DNA of 64,000 nucleotides. It comes from Lancefieldella parvula (GTDB taxonomy: Bacteria; Actinomycetota; Coriobacteriia; Coriobacteriales; Atopobiaceae). The DNA is taken from positions 1,054,001 through 1,118,000 of the forward strand of contig CP097092.1 in the NCBI GenBank assembly GCA_023300185.1, read 5' to 3'. The position numbers and the translations under genes are program-made. Below are positions 25,292 to 34,220 of this stretch, piece after piece (within the stretch, counting starts at the first letter, position 1; each line of letters begins with the position of its first letter). The notes under the pieces were generated by a model that did no database searches, had not been told where the DNA came from, and was given only the letters and a program-made list of their open reading frames with translations.

Positions 25292-27067
25292 TTACTTCTG
25301 CCAACCAACAATGGTTGCAGGTACGCTCTGGAAGAGTGATGGACCAAAGTTAGCAAGACCCTTCTTAACAACGTAGCAGTCTGGACCAGTGTAGACAGGA
25401 AGATATGCGTAAGTCTGCATCATCTTCTTCTCAGCCTCATTCATGAGCTTCATGCGCTCATCAAAGTCCTTGGTAGAGACAACCTTTGCAAACATCTCGT
25501 CGGTCTCTGCGGAGCCCTGCTGACCAAAGTTGGATCCAGACTCAGAACCATAGAGCTGACCACCGTTGTTGTAAGAAGTTGAAGAGCCAACCCAACCAAA
25601 GAGGCAGACATCCCAAGAGCCAGAGGTAAGAACATCAGAGAACTCAGAAGATGGGTGAGAATCAAGGGTAAGGTTAATGCCAGCGTCCTTGCACATCTTC
25701 TGGATTGCAGCAGCACGGTTCTTAACAGTAGTACCGTCACCGAACAGAGTGTAAGCAAAGGTTACCTGCTGACCATCCTTCTCGTAGTAATCACCATTGA
25801 GCTTATAGCCTGCATCCTCAAGAGTCTTCTTTGCAGCAGCCTTGCGCTCGTCAACAGACTTGAGGTTCTTGATATCGTCTGGGAGGTTGTTGTCATAACC
25901 AGCTGCCCAGTAAGGCCAAAGCATGGAGCCTGGTGCGTCCTCTTTCCAGTTAACACCCTGGAAGACAATGGAAACGATAGTTGCAGGATCAACAATCTGG
26001 CAGAATGCCTTACGAACTGCAACATCCTGAAGAACGCCGCGAGTAGAGTTAATCTCGATAACAGCAATAGACATACCAAGACCACGGCGAATCTGAGCCT
26101 TATCACCAAGACCGGAGAAGTTAGAGAGAAGCTCAGCAGAACCTGCGACGGAAGTACCAGTAGTATCAGTCTCTTCGTTCTTGAATGCGTTAATGGAAGC
26201 CTGGGTATCCATCTGCTTGTAGACAAGGGTATCAAGCTTAGGAGCGTCACCCCACCACTTTGGATTTGGCTTGAAGGTTACAGCAGAATCATCGAAAGAA
26301 TCAACAATATAAGGACCAGAACCAAGCTCGTTGTGTGGCTCATTGTTGTAACCATTGTTGAAGAAGTCTGGATCCTGAAGCTTTGGGTGCAGAGCATAGC
26401 TCAAGATGCTCTCGATTGGATAGACTGCCTCCTTCATGGTAATAACAGCAGTCTTAGCAGTATCACCCTGCTCAACAGACTCATACTTGTCATAACCATC
26501 AGTTGAAGAAACCGCAAACTTTTTATTCTGACCACACATAGTGATGAATGCGGTCTGAATTGCGGTCCAATCAATAGCGGTACCATCGTTGAAGGTGGCC
26601 TGATCAGTGAAGGTCAGGGTAGCAACCTGCTTGCCGTCCTTCTCCTCTACCTTGAAGTCCTTGATGTAATCCTTGTTTGGCTCAAACTTATCACCATCAG
26701 CATTGTTAAGGAACAGGTCACGAGGGTTGATAAGACCGTGAAGGATGTTCATGTAAGAGGTATTACCAGCAAGTTGGTAGTAATTCCACTGTGGACCAAT
26801 CTCGTTGATTGGCTGAGTCAGAGTACCGCCATCCTTAACCTCATCACGAGACTTAGGATTGTTGTACGTCTTGCCCTTCTCTGGAAGTGGAAGCTGATCC
26901 AGAGGAGTGTTTGCAGGAGAGCCGTCCTGTGGCTCAGTACCTGTGGTGGTAGAGCCGCCCTGATTATTTGATGGAGCACAACCAGCAAGGCCAAGGCCTG
27001 CGGCGGTGATTCCAGTCAGAGCAAAGAACGAACGACGGGAAAAACTGTCAGCCATATGATCACCCAT
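25292..27067 (-). CDS. Oligopeptide ABC transporter substrate-binding lipoprotein (family 5)
   Basis: Extracytoplasmic peptide-binding protein. The N-terminus carries a twin-arginine-like SRRSFFALTG segment, a hydrophobic stretch and the lipobox LAGC (about residues 27-30), so it is a lipid-anchored protein, perhaps exported by Tat. A Thr/Ser/Gly linker follows, then a mature domain of the SBP_bac_5 (OppA/DppA) type. At 591 residues it is slightly long. An in-frame ATG at 27055 is an alternative start with a closer GGGTGAT. It is the last gene of the opp cluster, separated from the ATPase by a terminator and with its own possible -10 (TATAGT, minus strand, 27097-27102), which would allow separate, stronger expression. 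Confidence 0.93.
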   Translation of the reverse strand: MGDHMADSFSRRSFFALTGITAAGLGLAGCAPSNNQGGSTTTGTEPQDGSPANTPLDQLPLPEKGKTYNNPKSRDEVKDGGTLTQPINEIGPQWNYYQLAGNTSYMNILHGLINPRDLFLNNADGDKFEPNKDYIKDFKVEEKDGKQVATLTFTDQATFNDGTAIDWTAIQTAFITMCGQNKKFAVSSTDGYDKYESVEQGDTAKTAVITMKEAVYPIESILSYALHPKLQDPDFFNNGYNNEPHNELGSGPYIVDSFDDSAVTFKPNPKWWGDAPKLDTLVYKQMDTQASINAFKNEETDTTGTSVAGSAELLSNFSGLGDKAQIRRGLGMSIAVIEINSTRGVLQDVAVRKAFCQIVDPATIVSIVFQGVNWKEDAPGSMLWPYWAAGYDNNLPDDIKNLKSVDERKAAAKKTLEDAGYKLNGDYYEKDGQQVTFAYTLFGDGTTVKNRAAAIQKMCKDAGINLTLDSHPSSEFSDVLTSGSWDVCLFGWVGSSTSYNNGGQLYGSESGSNFGQQGSAETDEMFAKVVSTKDFDERMKLMNEAEKKMMQTYAYLPVYTGPDCYVVKKGLANFGPSLFQSVPATIVGWQK

Positions 27068-27172
27068 TTCGTTAAAGGCCTACAGATATTCACTTAACTA
27101 TACGAAATTGCCTGAAAATACTCCATAGCAGAAACATTCCCGTAACAACCTCGTTCACTATTTGTAACAAAG

Positions 27173-27205
27173 AAAAACCCGCACCTAGTTTTAAGTGCGG
27201 GTTTT
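27173..27205 (-). terminator. Terminator between the opp ATPase and the binding-protein gene
   Basis: The stem AACCCGCAC / GTGCGGGTT is flanked by T runs on both strands and lies 23 bases past the ATPase stop. It should end or attenuate the permease-ATPase transcript before the binding-protein gene. Confidence 0.88.
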
Positions 27206-27227
27206 CAGAAAATTTATTGAATCTTTG

Positions 27228-29261
27228 TTACTCGTTAGAGATGTGAGTAGCAGGAACCAGCTTACCATCCTGGTAAATCATGCGCTCACGGGTACGCTCA
27301 ATCTTTGGATCAGGAATTGGAATAGCCGAGAGAAGCGCCTTAGTGTAAGGATCTTGTGGGTTAGTAAAGACGTCTTCAGTCTCACCGTACTCAACAATCT
27401 TGCCCAGGTGCATAACAGCAACCGTGTCAGAAATATGACGAATAACAGCAAGATCGTGAGCAACAAAGAGATAAGAAATCTTCAACTGAACCTGAAGATC
27501 CTCAAGGAGGTTAATAATACCTGCCTGAATGGAAACGTCCAGAGATGCAATTGGCTCGTCCAACAGAAGAATCTTTGGACTTGTTGCAAGAGCACGAGCA
27601 ATAGCAATACGCTGACGCTGACCACCAGAGAACTGGGATGGGAAGCGGTCAACATAGTCTGGGTTGATACCAACCAGACGCATAAGCTCGCCAATACGAG
27701 TATTAATATCCTCTTTGTTCCAACCCTGTGCCTGAAGTGGCTCAGCCAAAACGTCATAGACAGGCATACGTGGGTCCAGAGAACTCATTGGATCCTGGAA
27801 GATAACCTGAAGATCTTTACGAAGCTCTCTACGCTGTGCAGCATTCTTAAGCTCAGCAACATCTTTGCCAAGGACCGTAATACGACCATCCTCAGGCTTC
27901 AGCAAATCCATAATCTGCATCAGAGTTGTTGATTTACCAGAACCAGACTCACCAACCAGCGCAAGAGTTTCTCCCTCATGGATCTCAAAGCTTGCACGGT
28001 CAACTGCAGTCATAGTGCCCTTGCTGCGCCTAATAAAGCCCTTACCCTGAACAGGGAAAGTCTTGGTAAGATTCTCAACCTTGAGTACAACAGGACGCTC
28101 GTTACGAGGAACATCAACCCACTTTGGAAGAATTGGCTCAAAGTCTGGATACACCTCAGCATAAGTGAGATTCTTCTCGCAAATCTCCTGAAGGTGGTGG
28201 CAAGATGCCAGGTGGCCCTCAGCAGCATTTGCAGGAAGCAGAACTGGCTCTTTCTTGGAGCACTCCTCGGTAGCCATAGGACAACGTGGGTTAAAAGGAC
28301 AACCAGTTGGAATGGCTGCAAGTGATGGTGGATTGCCCTTAATAGGAACAAGCCTATGCTCTGCCTGAAGGTGAGGTTTTGGAACAGCACCCAGAAGGCC
28401 CATGGTATAAGGATGGCGAGGCTCAGCAAAAAGTGTATCAACGCTTGCACGCTCTACGCCGCGGCCTGCATACATAACCATAATGTCATCAGCAGTACCT
28501 GCAACAACACCAAGGTCGTGAGTAATCAGAACAACTGCTGCGCCGGTCTCTTTCTGCGCAACCTTCAAGACGTCAAGAATCTGAGCCTGAATAGTTACAT
28601 CAAGAGCAGTGGTTGGCTCGTCAGCAATGATGATGTCAGGGTTATTTGCAATAGCAATTGCAATAACAACACGCTGACGCATACCACCAGAGAACTCATG
28701 TGGGAAAGAATCCAGACGATTCTCTGGGTCAGTAATACCAACAATGGAGAGAAGCTCAATACAACGCTTACGAACATCCGCCTTGCTCATGTGAGGATTA
28801 TGAGTAAGCAGAGCCTCTGCAAGCTGATCTCCAATAGAGAACATTGGGGTCAAAGCAGACAGTGGATCCTGGAAAATCATCGAAATCTTAGTACCACGGA
28901 GCTGTGACATCTCTTCGTCGGTCTTACCAATGAGCTCCTCATTACCAAGCTTAATAGAGCCGGTGACGTGAGCATTGTCATCAAGAAGACCAATAAGAGA
29001 CAGAGCTGTTACTGACTTACCAGAACCAGACTCGCCTACGATACCAAGAGTGCGGCCACCCCAGAGGTCAAAGTTAACACCGCGAACTGCGTCTACACGA
29101 CCAGCCTCAGTATTAAAGGAAACCTTAAGGTTACGAACAGAAAGAACTGGATCTCCTGTTGGAGCACCCTTTGGACCGTTTGATTCAAGCAGCTCGTAGC
29201 GAAGGACATCGTCCATCTCTACACTTCCCTGCTTTGTTGAAGTAGTAGTAGTGTCAGACAT
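27228..29261 (-). CDS. Fused OppD-OppF peptide ABC transporter ATPase
   Basis: A 677-residue protein containing two complete ABC ATPases, normally the separate OppD and OppF proteins. The first half has Walker A VGESGSGKS (about residue 75), signature FSGGMRQRVVIA and Walker B DIIIADEPTTALD. It then has the OppD-type iron-sulfur or zinc-like cysteine cluster (GCPFNPRCPMATEEC, CHHL). The second half has Walker A VGESGSGKST, signature FSGGQRQRIAIA and Walker B ILLLDEPIASLD. It powers the adjacent permeases. Its ATG overlaps the permease stop codon by one base (TAATG), so translation is coupled. Confidence 0.95.
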   Translation of the reverse strand: MSDTTTTSTKQGSVEMDDVLRYELLESNGPKGAPTGDPVLSVRNLKVSFNTEAGRVDAVRGVNFDLWGGRTLGIVGESGSGKSVTALSLIGLLDDNAHVTGSIKLGNEELIGKTDEEMSQLRGTKISMIFQDPLSALTPMFSIGDQLAEALLTHNPHMSKADVRKRCIELLSIVGITDPENRLDSFPHEFSGGMRQRVVIAIAIANNPDIIIADEPTTALDVTIQAQILDVLKVAQKETGAAVVLITHDLGVVAGTADDIMVMYAGRGVERASVDTLFAEPRHPYTMGLLGAVPKPHLQAEHRLVPIKGNPPSLAAIPTGCPFNPRCPMATEECSKKEPVLLPANAAEGHLASCHHLQEICEKNLTYAEVYPDFEPILPKWVDVPRNERPVVLKVENLTKTFPVQGKGFIRRSKGTMTAVDRASFEIHEGETLALVGESGSGKSTTLMQIMDLLKPEDGRITVLGKDVAELKNAAQRRELRKDLQVIFQDPMSSLDPRMPVYDVLAEPLQAQGWNKEDINTRIGELMRLVGINPDYVDRFPSQFSGGQRQRIAIARALATSPKILLLDEPIASLDVSIQAGIINLLEDLQVQLKISYLFVAHDLAVIRHISDTVAVMHLGKIVEYGETEDVFTNPQDPYTKALLSAIPIPDPKIERTRERMIYQDGKLVPATHISNE

Positions 29262-30328
29262 TATGCACGCTCCGTAGTTTCTTCAGAAACGATGCTTCCC
29301 TCAAGATCACCGAGCTGAGCGTCATCCTTGGAAGAATCCTCTTCCTGATCTTTAACGCTACCAGCAGCGCGTGAATAAGGGTCAAAGGCATCGCGAAGGC
29401 CGTCGCCGATGAGCTGCAGGCCAACACAAACAACAATCAGAAATGCCGATGGAATCAGAATCATCCATGGAGTAGTAAGCATTGCAGAAGAGCCAGCACT
29501 TAAGAGATAGCCAAGAGAGGTATCTGGTGCCTTGATACCAAGACCCAAGAAGCTGAATGCCGTTTCGGAGTTAATACCACCAATAACAGCCAAGACCAAA
29601 TCAATGATAAGAATTGATCCAAGGTTAGGAATAAGGTGACGAATAATGATGGTAAATGGTGGCACACCCATATACTTAGCAGCCTTGACGTAATCTCTCT
29701 CACGCAAAGACAGAGCCATGGTGCGGATAGTACGTGCGCGACCAATCCAACCAAAAGCAGTTAGACCAAAGATAAGCATGAGCCAACCAGACTCACCGCC
29801 TGATGCGCGAACAATCATAGCAACCAGCAAGAAGCTAGGGATGACCATGAGCATATCAAGAAGCCACATACCAATCTTCTCTGGAATGCCGCGGACATAA
29901 GCAATGGCAGTACCAATAATTGCAGAAATGATAGTGGTCAAGATTGCATAGCTGATACCAATGGTCAAAGAACGGCCAAGGCCGTGGACAACGCAGGCAT
30001 ACAGGTCAATACCAGCACCATCAGTACCAAACCAATGCTTTGCATTAGGAGCCATGTTAATTGCAGTAAAGTCAGCATCTGTGTAATTAAACGGAGTGGC
30101 ATATGGTCCAAAAACTGCAATAAGAACCATAATTCCAAGAATAATCAAACCGATTACTGCAGAACGCTGGCGGAAGAAACGCCTTGCAATCAGACCAGCA
30201 TAGCTAATTCTTTTAACTTCTTTGTTGTCAGACTTAGCATCTGCCTGAAGCTCACGCTCTGCGTTAGTAAGACCTGCATCAATGGAGACGTTTTTCTCGT
30301 CTTTATTCTGAAGCTCTTCTTTAGACAT
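29261..30328 (-). CDS. oppC: Oligopeptide ABC transporter permease (OppC type)
   Basis: Inner-membrane permease of 355 residues with about six helices. A soluble N-terminal tail of about 45 residues precedes ARRFFRQRSAVIGLIILG, the OppC-type entry. The binding-protein-dependent permease signature lies near REREYVKAAKYMGV-like text (here RERDYVKAAKYMGVPPFTII), which contacts the ATPase. A charged C-terminal tail (about 40 residues, acidic) extends past the last helix. AAGGAGGCGGAC supports the start, and it lies 10 bases after oppB. Confidence 0.93.
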   Translation of the reverse strand: MSKEELQNKDEKNVSIDAGLTNAERELQADAKSDNKEVKRISYAGLIARRFFRQRSAVIGLIILGIMVLIAVFGPYATPFNYTDADFTAINMAPNAKHWFGTDGAGIDLYACVVHGLGRSLTIGISYAILTTIISAIIGTAIAYVRGIPEKIGMWLLDMLMVIPSFLLVAMIVRASGGESGWLMLIFGLTAFGWIGRARTIRTMALSLRERDYVKAAKYMGVPPFTIIIRHLIPNLGSILIIDLVLAVIGGINSETAFSFLGLGIKAPDTSLGYLLSAGSSAMLTTPWMILIPSAFLIVVCVGLQLIGDGLRDAFDPYSRAAGSVKDQEEDSSKDDAQLGDLEGSIVSEETTERA

Positions 30329-30338
30329 GTCCGCCTCC

Positions 30339-31331
30339 TTAGCTCATCTTAATTCGTGGATCAAGAGCAGCAGCAAAGAGGTCAGCCAGAAGAGCGCCAA
30401 CAAGAGTCATTGCGCCAGAGAAAGCTGCAACTGCAACTGCACCGTGAATATTGTTGTTGTTAATACAGTTAATGAAGTACTCACCAAGACCGTGAATTGC
30501 AAAGACCTTCTCGGTCATAACAGCACCTGTGAAGATACCTGCAAGTGAGAAAGCAACTGAAACAGCGGTTGGAATCAAAGAAACGCGAAGAGCGTGCTTA
30601 CGAATTGCCTTCTTACGAGTGAGGCCTTTGGCGCGAGCAGTACGAACGTAGTCTGCATGCATCTCGTCAAGCAGGTACGTACGCTGCGAGAGGTGGTAAC
30701 CAACGGAACTTACGATAGTAAGAACAATGGTTGGAAGAATAATGTGCTGTAGGAAGTCAATAAGCCAAGTGAAGAAGTTTCCGGTATCTCCACTAGAAAG
30801 ATCGGTAACGTAGAAAATACGAGAACCGGCACGTGCGTTAATCTCGATTGCTGCAAAAACAATCAAGATTGCCATAACAACAGTTGGGATAACAAGCAAA
30901 ACCGAAGCAACGCCACTTAAGAAACGGTCCTGCCACTGATACTGGCGCTGAGCGGTATAAACACCCAAACTAACACCAATAACAACTGACAAAATGGTTG
31001 CTGGAGTCATAAGCAGAATAGAAGACATGAACCTAGAGCTCATCTCACGGTTAACATTATCGCCCGTTGGAGTCATACCAAGATCAAACTTAGTAAGCAG
31101 ATTGGTAATCCAGACCTGATAACGCTCGATAACCGGGGTCTTATCATTCAGATTAGTCCTATACAGGTTTTCCTCAATAGACTCCTGTGGAGGACGTGGA
31201 GTACGCTGCTCAAAGTTGGAGCGTGGGTTCATAAACGATGATGCGAGGAAGAATGTGAGTGAAGTTGCAACAAAAATCATCACAATGTAGCTCAAAACCC
31301 TCTTTGTAACGTACCAAACAAACCGTGCCAT
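30339..31331 (-). CDS. oppB: Oligopeptide ABC transporter permease (OppB type)
   Basis: Inner-membrane permease of 330 residues opening with the OppB-typical FVWYVTKRVLSYIVMIFVAT. The EAA-type ATPase contact is DYVRTARAKGLTRKKAIRKH. About six helices are visible. It is the first gene of the opp operon (oppB, oppC, fused oppDF, then the binding protein). TGAGGAGAGTCA precedes the ATG, and a perfect small hairpin lies in the leader at 31348-31368. Confidence 0.93.
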   Translation of the reverse strand: MARFVWYVTKRVLSYIVMIFVATSLTFFLASSFMNPRSNFEQRTPRPPQESIEENLYRTNLNDKTPVIERYQVWITNLLTKFDLGMTPTGDNVNREMSSRFMSSILLMTPATILSVVIGVSLGVYTAQRQYQWQDRFLSGVASVLLVIPTVVMAILIVFAAIEINARAGSRIFYVTDLSSGDTGNFFTWLIDFLQHIILPTIVLTIVSSVGYHLSQRTYLLDEMHADYVRTARAKGLTRKKAIRKHALRVSLIPTAVSVAFSLAGIFTGAVMTEKVFAIHGLGEYFINCINNNNIHGAVAVAAFSGAMTLVGALLADLFAAALDPRIKMS

Positions 31332-31696
31332 TGACTCTCCTCACCGCCTTGCGCTTATCCACCTGATAAGCGAGGTTTTCTCGGTATGGCAACCTAGCAT
31401 TCCTACAACAAACATGCCGTGAATACACAGCAAAGTGCAATTTTACCATGGATAAGTTATCTAACCCAAAAAATATCTCTTAGATATCCAAGATTATGCA
31501 TACCAATCCCAGTAAAACGTATCCACATATAATGACTGTTTGAGTCCAGCGCTCTGGTCACAATCAAATTTGTTTACATATGAGAAACGTTATTGAAAAT
31601 TCTGTTAAGAAGTAAAAGAAAACTACTATCTGTCGCATCCAACTATTTTGCTTGTATTCCCAACAGCAAATTTTCACATACTCCGCAGGCTACGAA
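31332..31696 (-). promoter_or_regulatory. opp operon leader and promoter region
   Basis: About 365 bases of AT-rich non-coding DNA. The clearest element is a perfect inverted repeat CGCTTATC-CACCT-GATAAGCG at 31348-31368, a few bases upstream of the oppB ribosome binding site. It could be an operator or an mRNA hairpin that limits translation. Nothing else in the stretch can be supported as a gene or known riboswitch. Confidence 0.45.
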
Positions 31697-31729
31697 TAAA
31701 AAATGCCGAGAAACTCGGGTTTCTCGGCA
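31697..31729 (-). terminator. secG terminator
   Basis: A perfect stem TGCCGAGAAAC / GTTTCTCGGCA has a long U tract on the minus strand, directly after secG. Its arms contain the octamer variant CCGAGAA. Confidence 0.92.
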
Positions 31730-31755
31730 GGAAATTCAAAAGTAAAAGGAGCTGT

Positions 31756-32007
31756 TTAGCCAATAGCACCAACGGGGAATGTGAGAGCCATCACAATTGC
31801 GCAGACCAAGAAGATGGTTGTAGTGATGACGGTAAGGCGATCAAGGTTCTTCTCCATAATGCCTGAACCAGCGCTTGCGTTATACATAGATGCAGCAATC
31901 ATGTCAGAAACGCCGGTGCCCTTTCCAGAGTGTGCCAAGACAAGCAGCACCGTCAAAATGCCAGAAAGTACAAACAGCACTAAAAGAATTGTATTCAGAA
32001 CGCCCAC
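31756..32007 (-). CDS. secG: Preprotein translocase subunit SecG
   Basis: Small two-helix subunit of the SecYEG protein-export channel, 83 residues. The first helix is LNTILLVLFVLSGILTVLLVLAH, followed by the conserved loop SGKGTGVSDMI and the second helix TVITTTIFLVCAIVMALTF. The start is GTG with GAGGGGG upstream. It follows the glycolytic genes, a common actinobacterial order (gap-pgk-tpi-secG). Confidence 0.93.
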   Translation of the reverse strand: MGVLNTILLVLFVLSGILTVLLVLAHSGKGTGVSDMIAASMYNASAGSGIMEKNLDRLTVITTTIFLVCAIVMALTFPVGAIG

Positions 32008-32074
32008 GAGGTTCCCCCTCTTGCTGGCGAGAAAATCCAGCCCTAGTTATTTTTACGTACGACAGAAAAGAATA

Positions 32075-32108
32075 GCACACGCCACTCCCCTTTGGGAATG
32101 ACGTGTGC
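32075..32108 (-). terminator. tpiA terminator
   Basis: An inverted repeat GCACACG / CGTGTGC with an inner CTCCCC-type arm is followed on the minus strand by TATTCTTTTCT. It lies between tpiA and secG. Confidence 0.75.
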
Positions 32109-32181
32109 CAAGTTGCAAAACAAACAAGAACTTAACAGATGGGATAAGCACCTCACTGGTGGTAAGAAGCTTTGCCAGAGT

Positions 32182-32949
32182 TTAGTTCATTGCGCTCTTT
32201 ACCATTGCAACGAAAGAATCAGCCTTGAGAGACGCGCCGCCAACAAGTGCGCCGTCGACGTCCTCTTTCTCGAGGAAGCCTCCAACGTTTTCTGGCTTAG
32301 CAGAGCCACCGTAGAGAATACGAATGCCATCTGCAATTTCTGCACCAAAGATCTCTACCAGGGTCTTACGGATTGCGCCGCAGACTTCCTGTGCGTCATC
32401 AGCAGTTGCAGTCATGCCAGTACCGATTGCCCAGATTGGCTCGTAAGCAATGACGTACTTGGAAGGATCGGTAATCTCTAGACCCTTAGTATCTGCCTTA
32501 ATCTGGTCAACAACAAACTGAACGTGAGTACCAGCGTTGCGAACCTCAAGAGACTCACCGCAGCAAGAAATAGGAACGATGTTATGAGCCATCAGAGCCT
32601 TTGCCTTGCGATTAATGTCCTCGTCGGTCTCACCAAAGTAGCCACGACGCTCAGAGTGACCAATGATGCAGTAAGTTGCACCAACAGAAGTCAGCATTGC
32701 TGGAGAAGTCTCACCAGTAAATGCACCAGACTCCTCCCAGTACACATTCTGAGCAGAGAGAGCAACAGAAGAGTTGGCCTGGGTAAGAACCTCAGAGACA
32801 CCCTTAAGGTCTACAAGAGGTGGAGCAATAACAACATCAACGTTTCCGGTACCGGAAGCAAGCTGATCGACAATTCCCTGAGCAAGCTCAACGCCCTCAG
32901 CGAAAGTCTCATTCATCTTCCAGTTACCTGCGATCATACGATTACGCAT
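32182..32949 (-). CDS. tpiA: Triose-phosphate isomerase
   Basis: Interconverts dihydroxyacetone phosphate and glyceraldehyde 3-phosphate in glycolysis. The start is ATG 32949 (MRNRMIAGNWKMN), with GGAGG upstream. The catalytic residues are Lys in GNWKMN, His in IIGHSERR and Glu in YEPIWAIGTG; the phosphate-binding end is ILYGGSAKPEN. The length is about 255. It overlaps the end of pgk by 8 bases, so translation is coupled. Confidence 0.97.
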   Translation of the reverse strand: MRNRMIAGNWKMNETFAEGVELAQGIVDQLASGTGNVDVVIAPPLVDLKGVSEVLTQANSSVALSAQNVYWEESGAFTGETSPAMLTSVGATYCIIGHSERRGYFGETDEDINRKAKALMAHNIVPISCCGESLEVRNAGTHVQFVVDQIKADTKGLEITDPSKYVIAYEPIWAIGTGMTATADDAQEVCGAIRKTLVEIFGAEIADGIRILYGGSAKPENVGGFLEKEDVDGALVGGASLKADSFVAMVKSAMN

Positions 32950-34132
32950 CGAGAAGCGCCTCCACTCCTGGAAGTGCCTTACCCTCAACGAGCTCCATGG
33001 AAGCGCCGCCGCCAGTGGAAATCCAGCTCATCTTGTCAGCAAGGTGGAACTTGTTAACTGCTGCAACAGAATCGCCGCCGCCGATGATAGAAGTGCAATC
33101 AGCATCTGCAACAGCACGAGCAACAGCCTCGGTGCCCTTTGCAAACTGGTCAAACTCAAAGACGCCCATAGGACCATTCCAGAAGACGGTCTTTGCGCCC
33201 TTGATAGCCTCAGAGTAAAGCTCAACAGTCTTAGGACCAATGTCCATACCCATGCGATCTGCAGGAATCTGATCGGAAGGAACTACCTCGCCAACAGCGT
33301 CCTCACCAAAGTGATCGGTAACAACGTTGTCAACAGGAAGCAGAATCTTAACGCCCTTCTCCTCAGCCTTCTTGAGCATCTCGCCTGCGCGCTCAATCCA
33401 GTCTGGCTCCTGAAGAGAAGTACCAACGGTATAACCCTTAGCCAGGAAGAAGGTGTATGCCATACCGCCACCAATGATGAGGGTATCAGCGGAGTCGATA
33501 AGGTGATCAAGAACACCAATCTTAGAAGAAACCTTGGAGCCACCAACGATAGCTACAAGTGGGCGCTCTGGGTTAGAGAAGATAGAGGTAAGAGTGTCAA
33601 CCTCTTTCTCAAGCAGGAAGCCTGCATAGGCAGGAAGGTAAGCTGCTGGTCCCACTACAGAGCCCTGTGCACGGTGAGCGGTACCAAAAGCGTCAAGAAC
33701 AAAGATGTCACCATAAGAAGCAAGGGTCTTTGCAATCTCTGGATCGTTCTTCTTCTCACGCTTGTCAAAGCGGACGTTCTCAAGAACAAGAACCTCGCCG
33801 TCCTTGAGTGCGTCTACAGCCTCACGGGCCTTCTCGCCATAGGTGTCCTCAACAAACTTAACCTCGCGACCAAGAAGCTCAGCAAGCTTCTCTGCAGCTG
33901 GACGCAGGGAAAGCTCTGGCTGGAAGCCGGTGCCATCTGGACGGCCAAGGTGGCTCATCAGGATGACCTTTGCGTTGTGGTCGAGAAGATACTGGATGGT
34001 TGGAAGTGCAGCACGAACGCGGGTGTCGTCAGTAACAACGCCGTCCTTCAGAGGCACGTTGAAGTCAACGCGCATAAGAACGCGCTTACCATCAACATCT
34101 GCATCGCGGACAGTCTTCTTTGTAAAAGCCAT
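32942..34132 (-). CDS. pgk: Phosphoglycerate kinase
   Basis: Transfers phosphate from 1,3-bisphosphoglycerate to ADP. The N-terminal motif VLMRVDFNVPLKDG, the substrate motif SHLGRPDG, the nucleotide motif VGGSKVSSKIGVLDHL and the C-terminal GGGDSVAAVNKF and STGGGASMELVEGK are all present. At 396 residues it is complete. It lies between gapA and tpiA in a glycolytic operon. One octamer copy at 33831 encodes Gly-Glu-Lys. Confidence 0.98.
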   Translation of the reverse strand: MAFTKKTVRDADVDGKRVLMRVDFNVPLKDGVVTDDTRVRAALPTIQYLLDHNAKVILMSHLGRPDGTGFQPELSLRPAAEKLAELLGREVKFVEDTYGEKAREAVDALKDGEVLVLENVRFDKREKKNDPEIAKTLASYGDIFVLDAFGTAHRAQGSVVGPAAYLPAYAGFLLEKEVDTLTSIFSNPERPLVAIVGGSKVSSKIGVLDHLIDSADTLIIGGGMAYTFFLAKGYTVGTSLQEPDWIERAGEMLKKAEEKGVKILLPVDNVVTDHFGEDAVGEVVPSDQIPADRMGMDIGPKTVELYSEAIKGAKTVFWNGPMGVFEFDQFAKGTEAVARAVADADCTSIIGGGDSVAAVNKFHLADKMSWISTGGGASMELVEGKALPGVEALLDA

Positions 34133-34163
34133 GTCACTCCTTTAAATACGTTTCCAACAAAAG

Positions 34164-34198
34164 AAGGCGCGATCGCGGCAGATGCTGCGACCGCGCCC
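34164..34198 (-). terminator. GC-rich hairpin between gapA and pgk
   Basis: A near-perfect GC-rich inverted repeat (GGCGCG ... CGCGCC arms with an inner GCA/TGC) fills the gap between gapA and pgk. It lacks a T run and so is more likely an mRNA processing or stabilising element, or a partial terminator, letting gapA be made in excess. Confidence 0.6.
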
Positions 34199-34220
34199 AA
34201 GGCGTCTATGTAACTAGAAC

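Noticed and set aside
33044..34213. Long plus-strand open frame of 389 codons opposite pgk
   Set aside because: Antisense to a complete phosphoglycerate kinase gene and without protein-like features.
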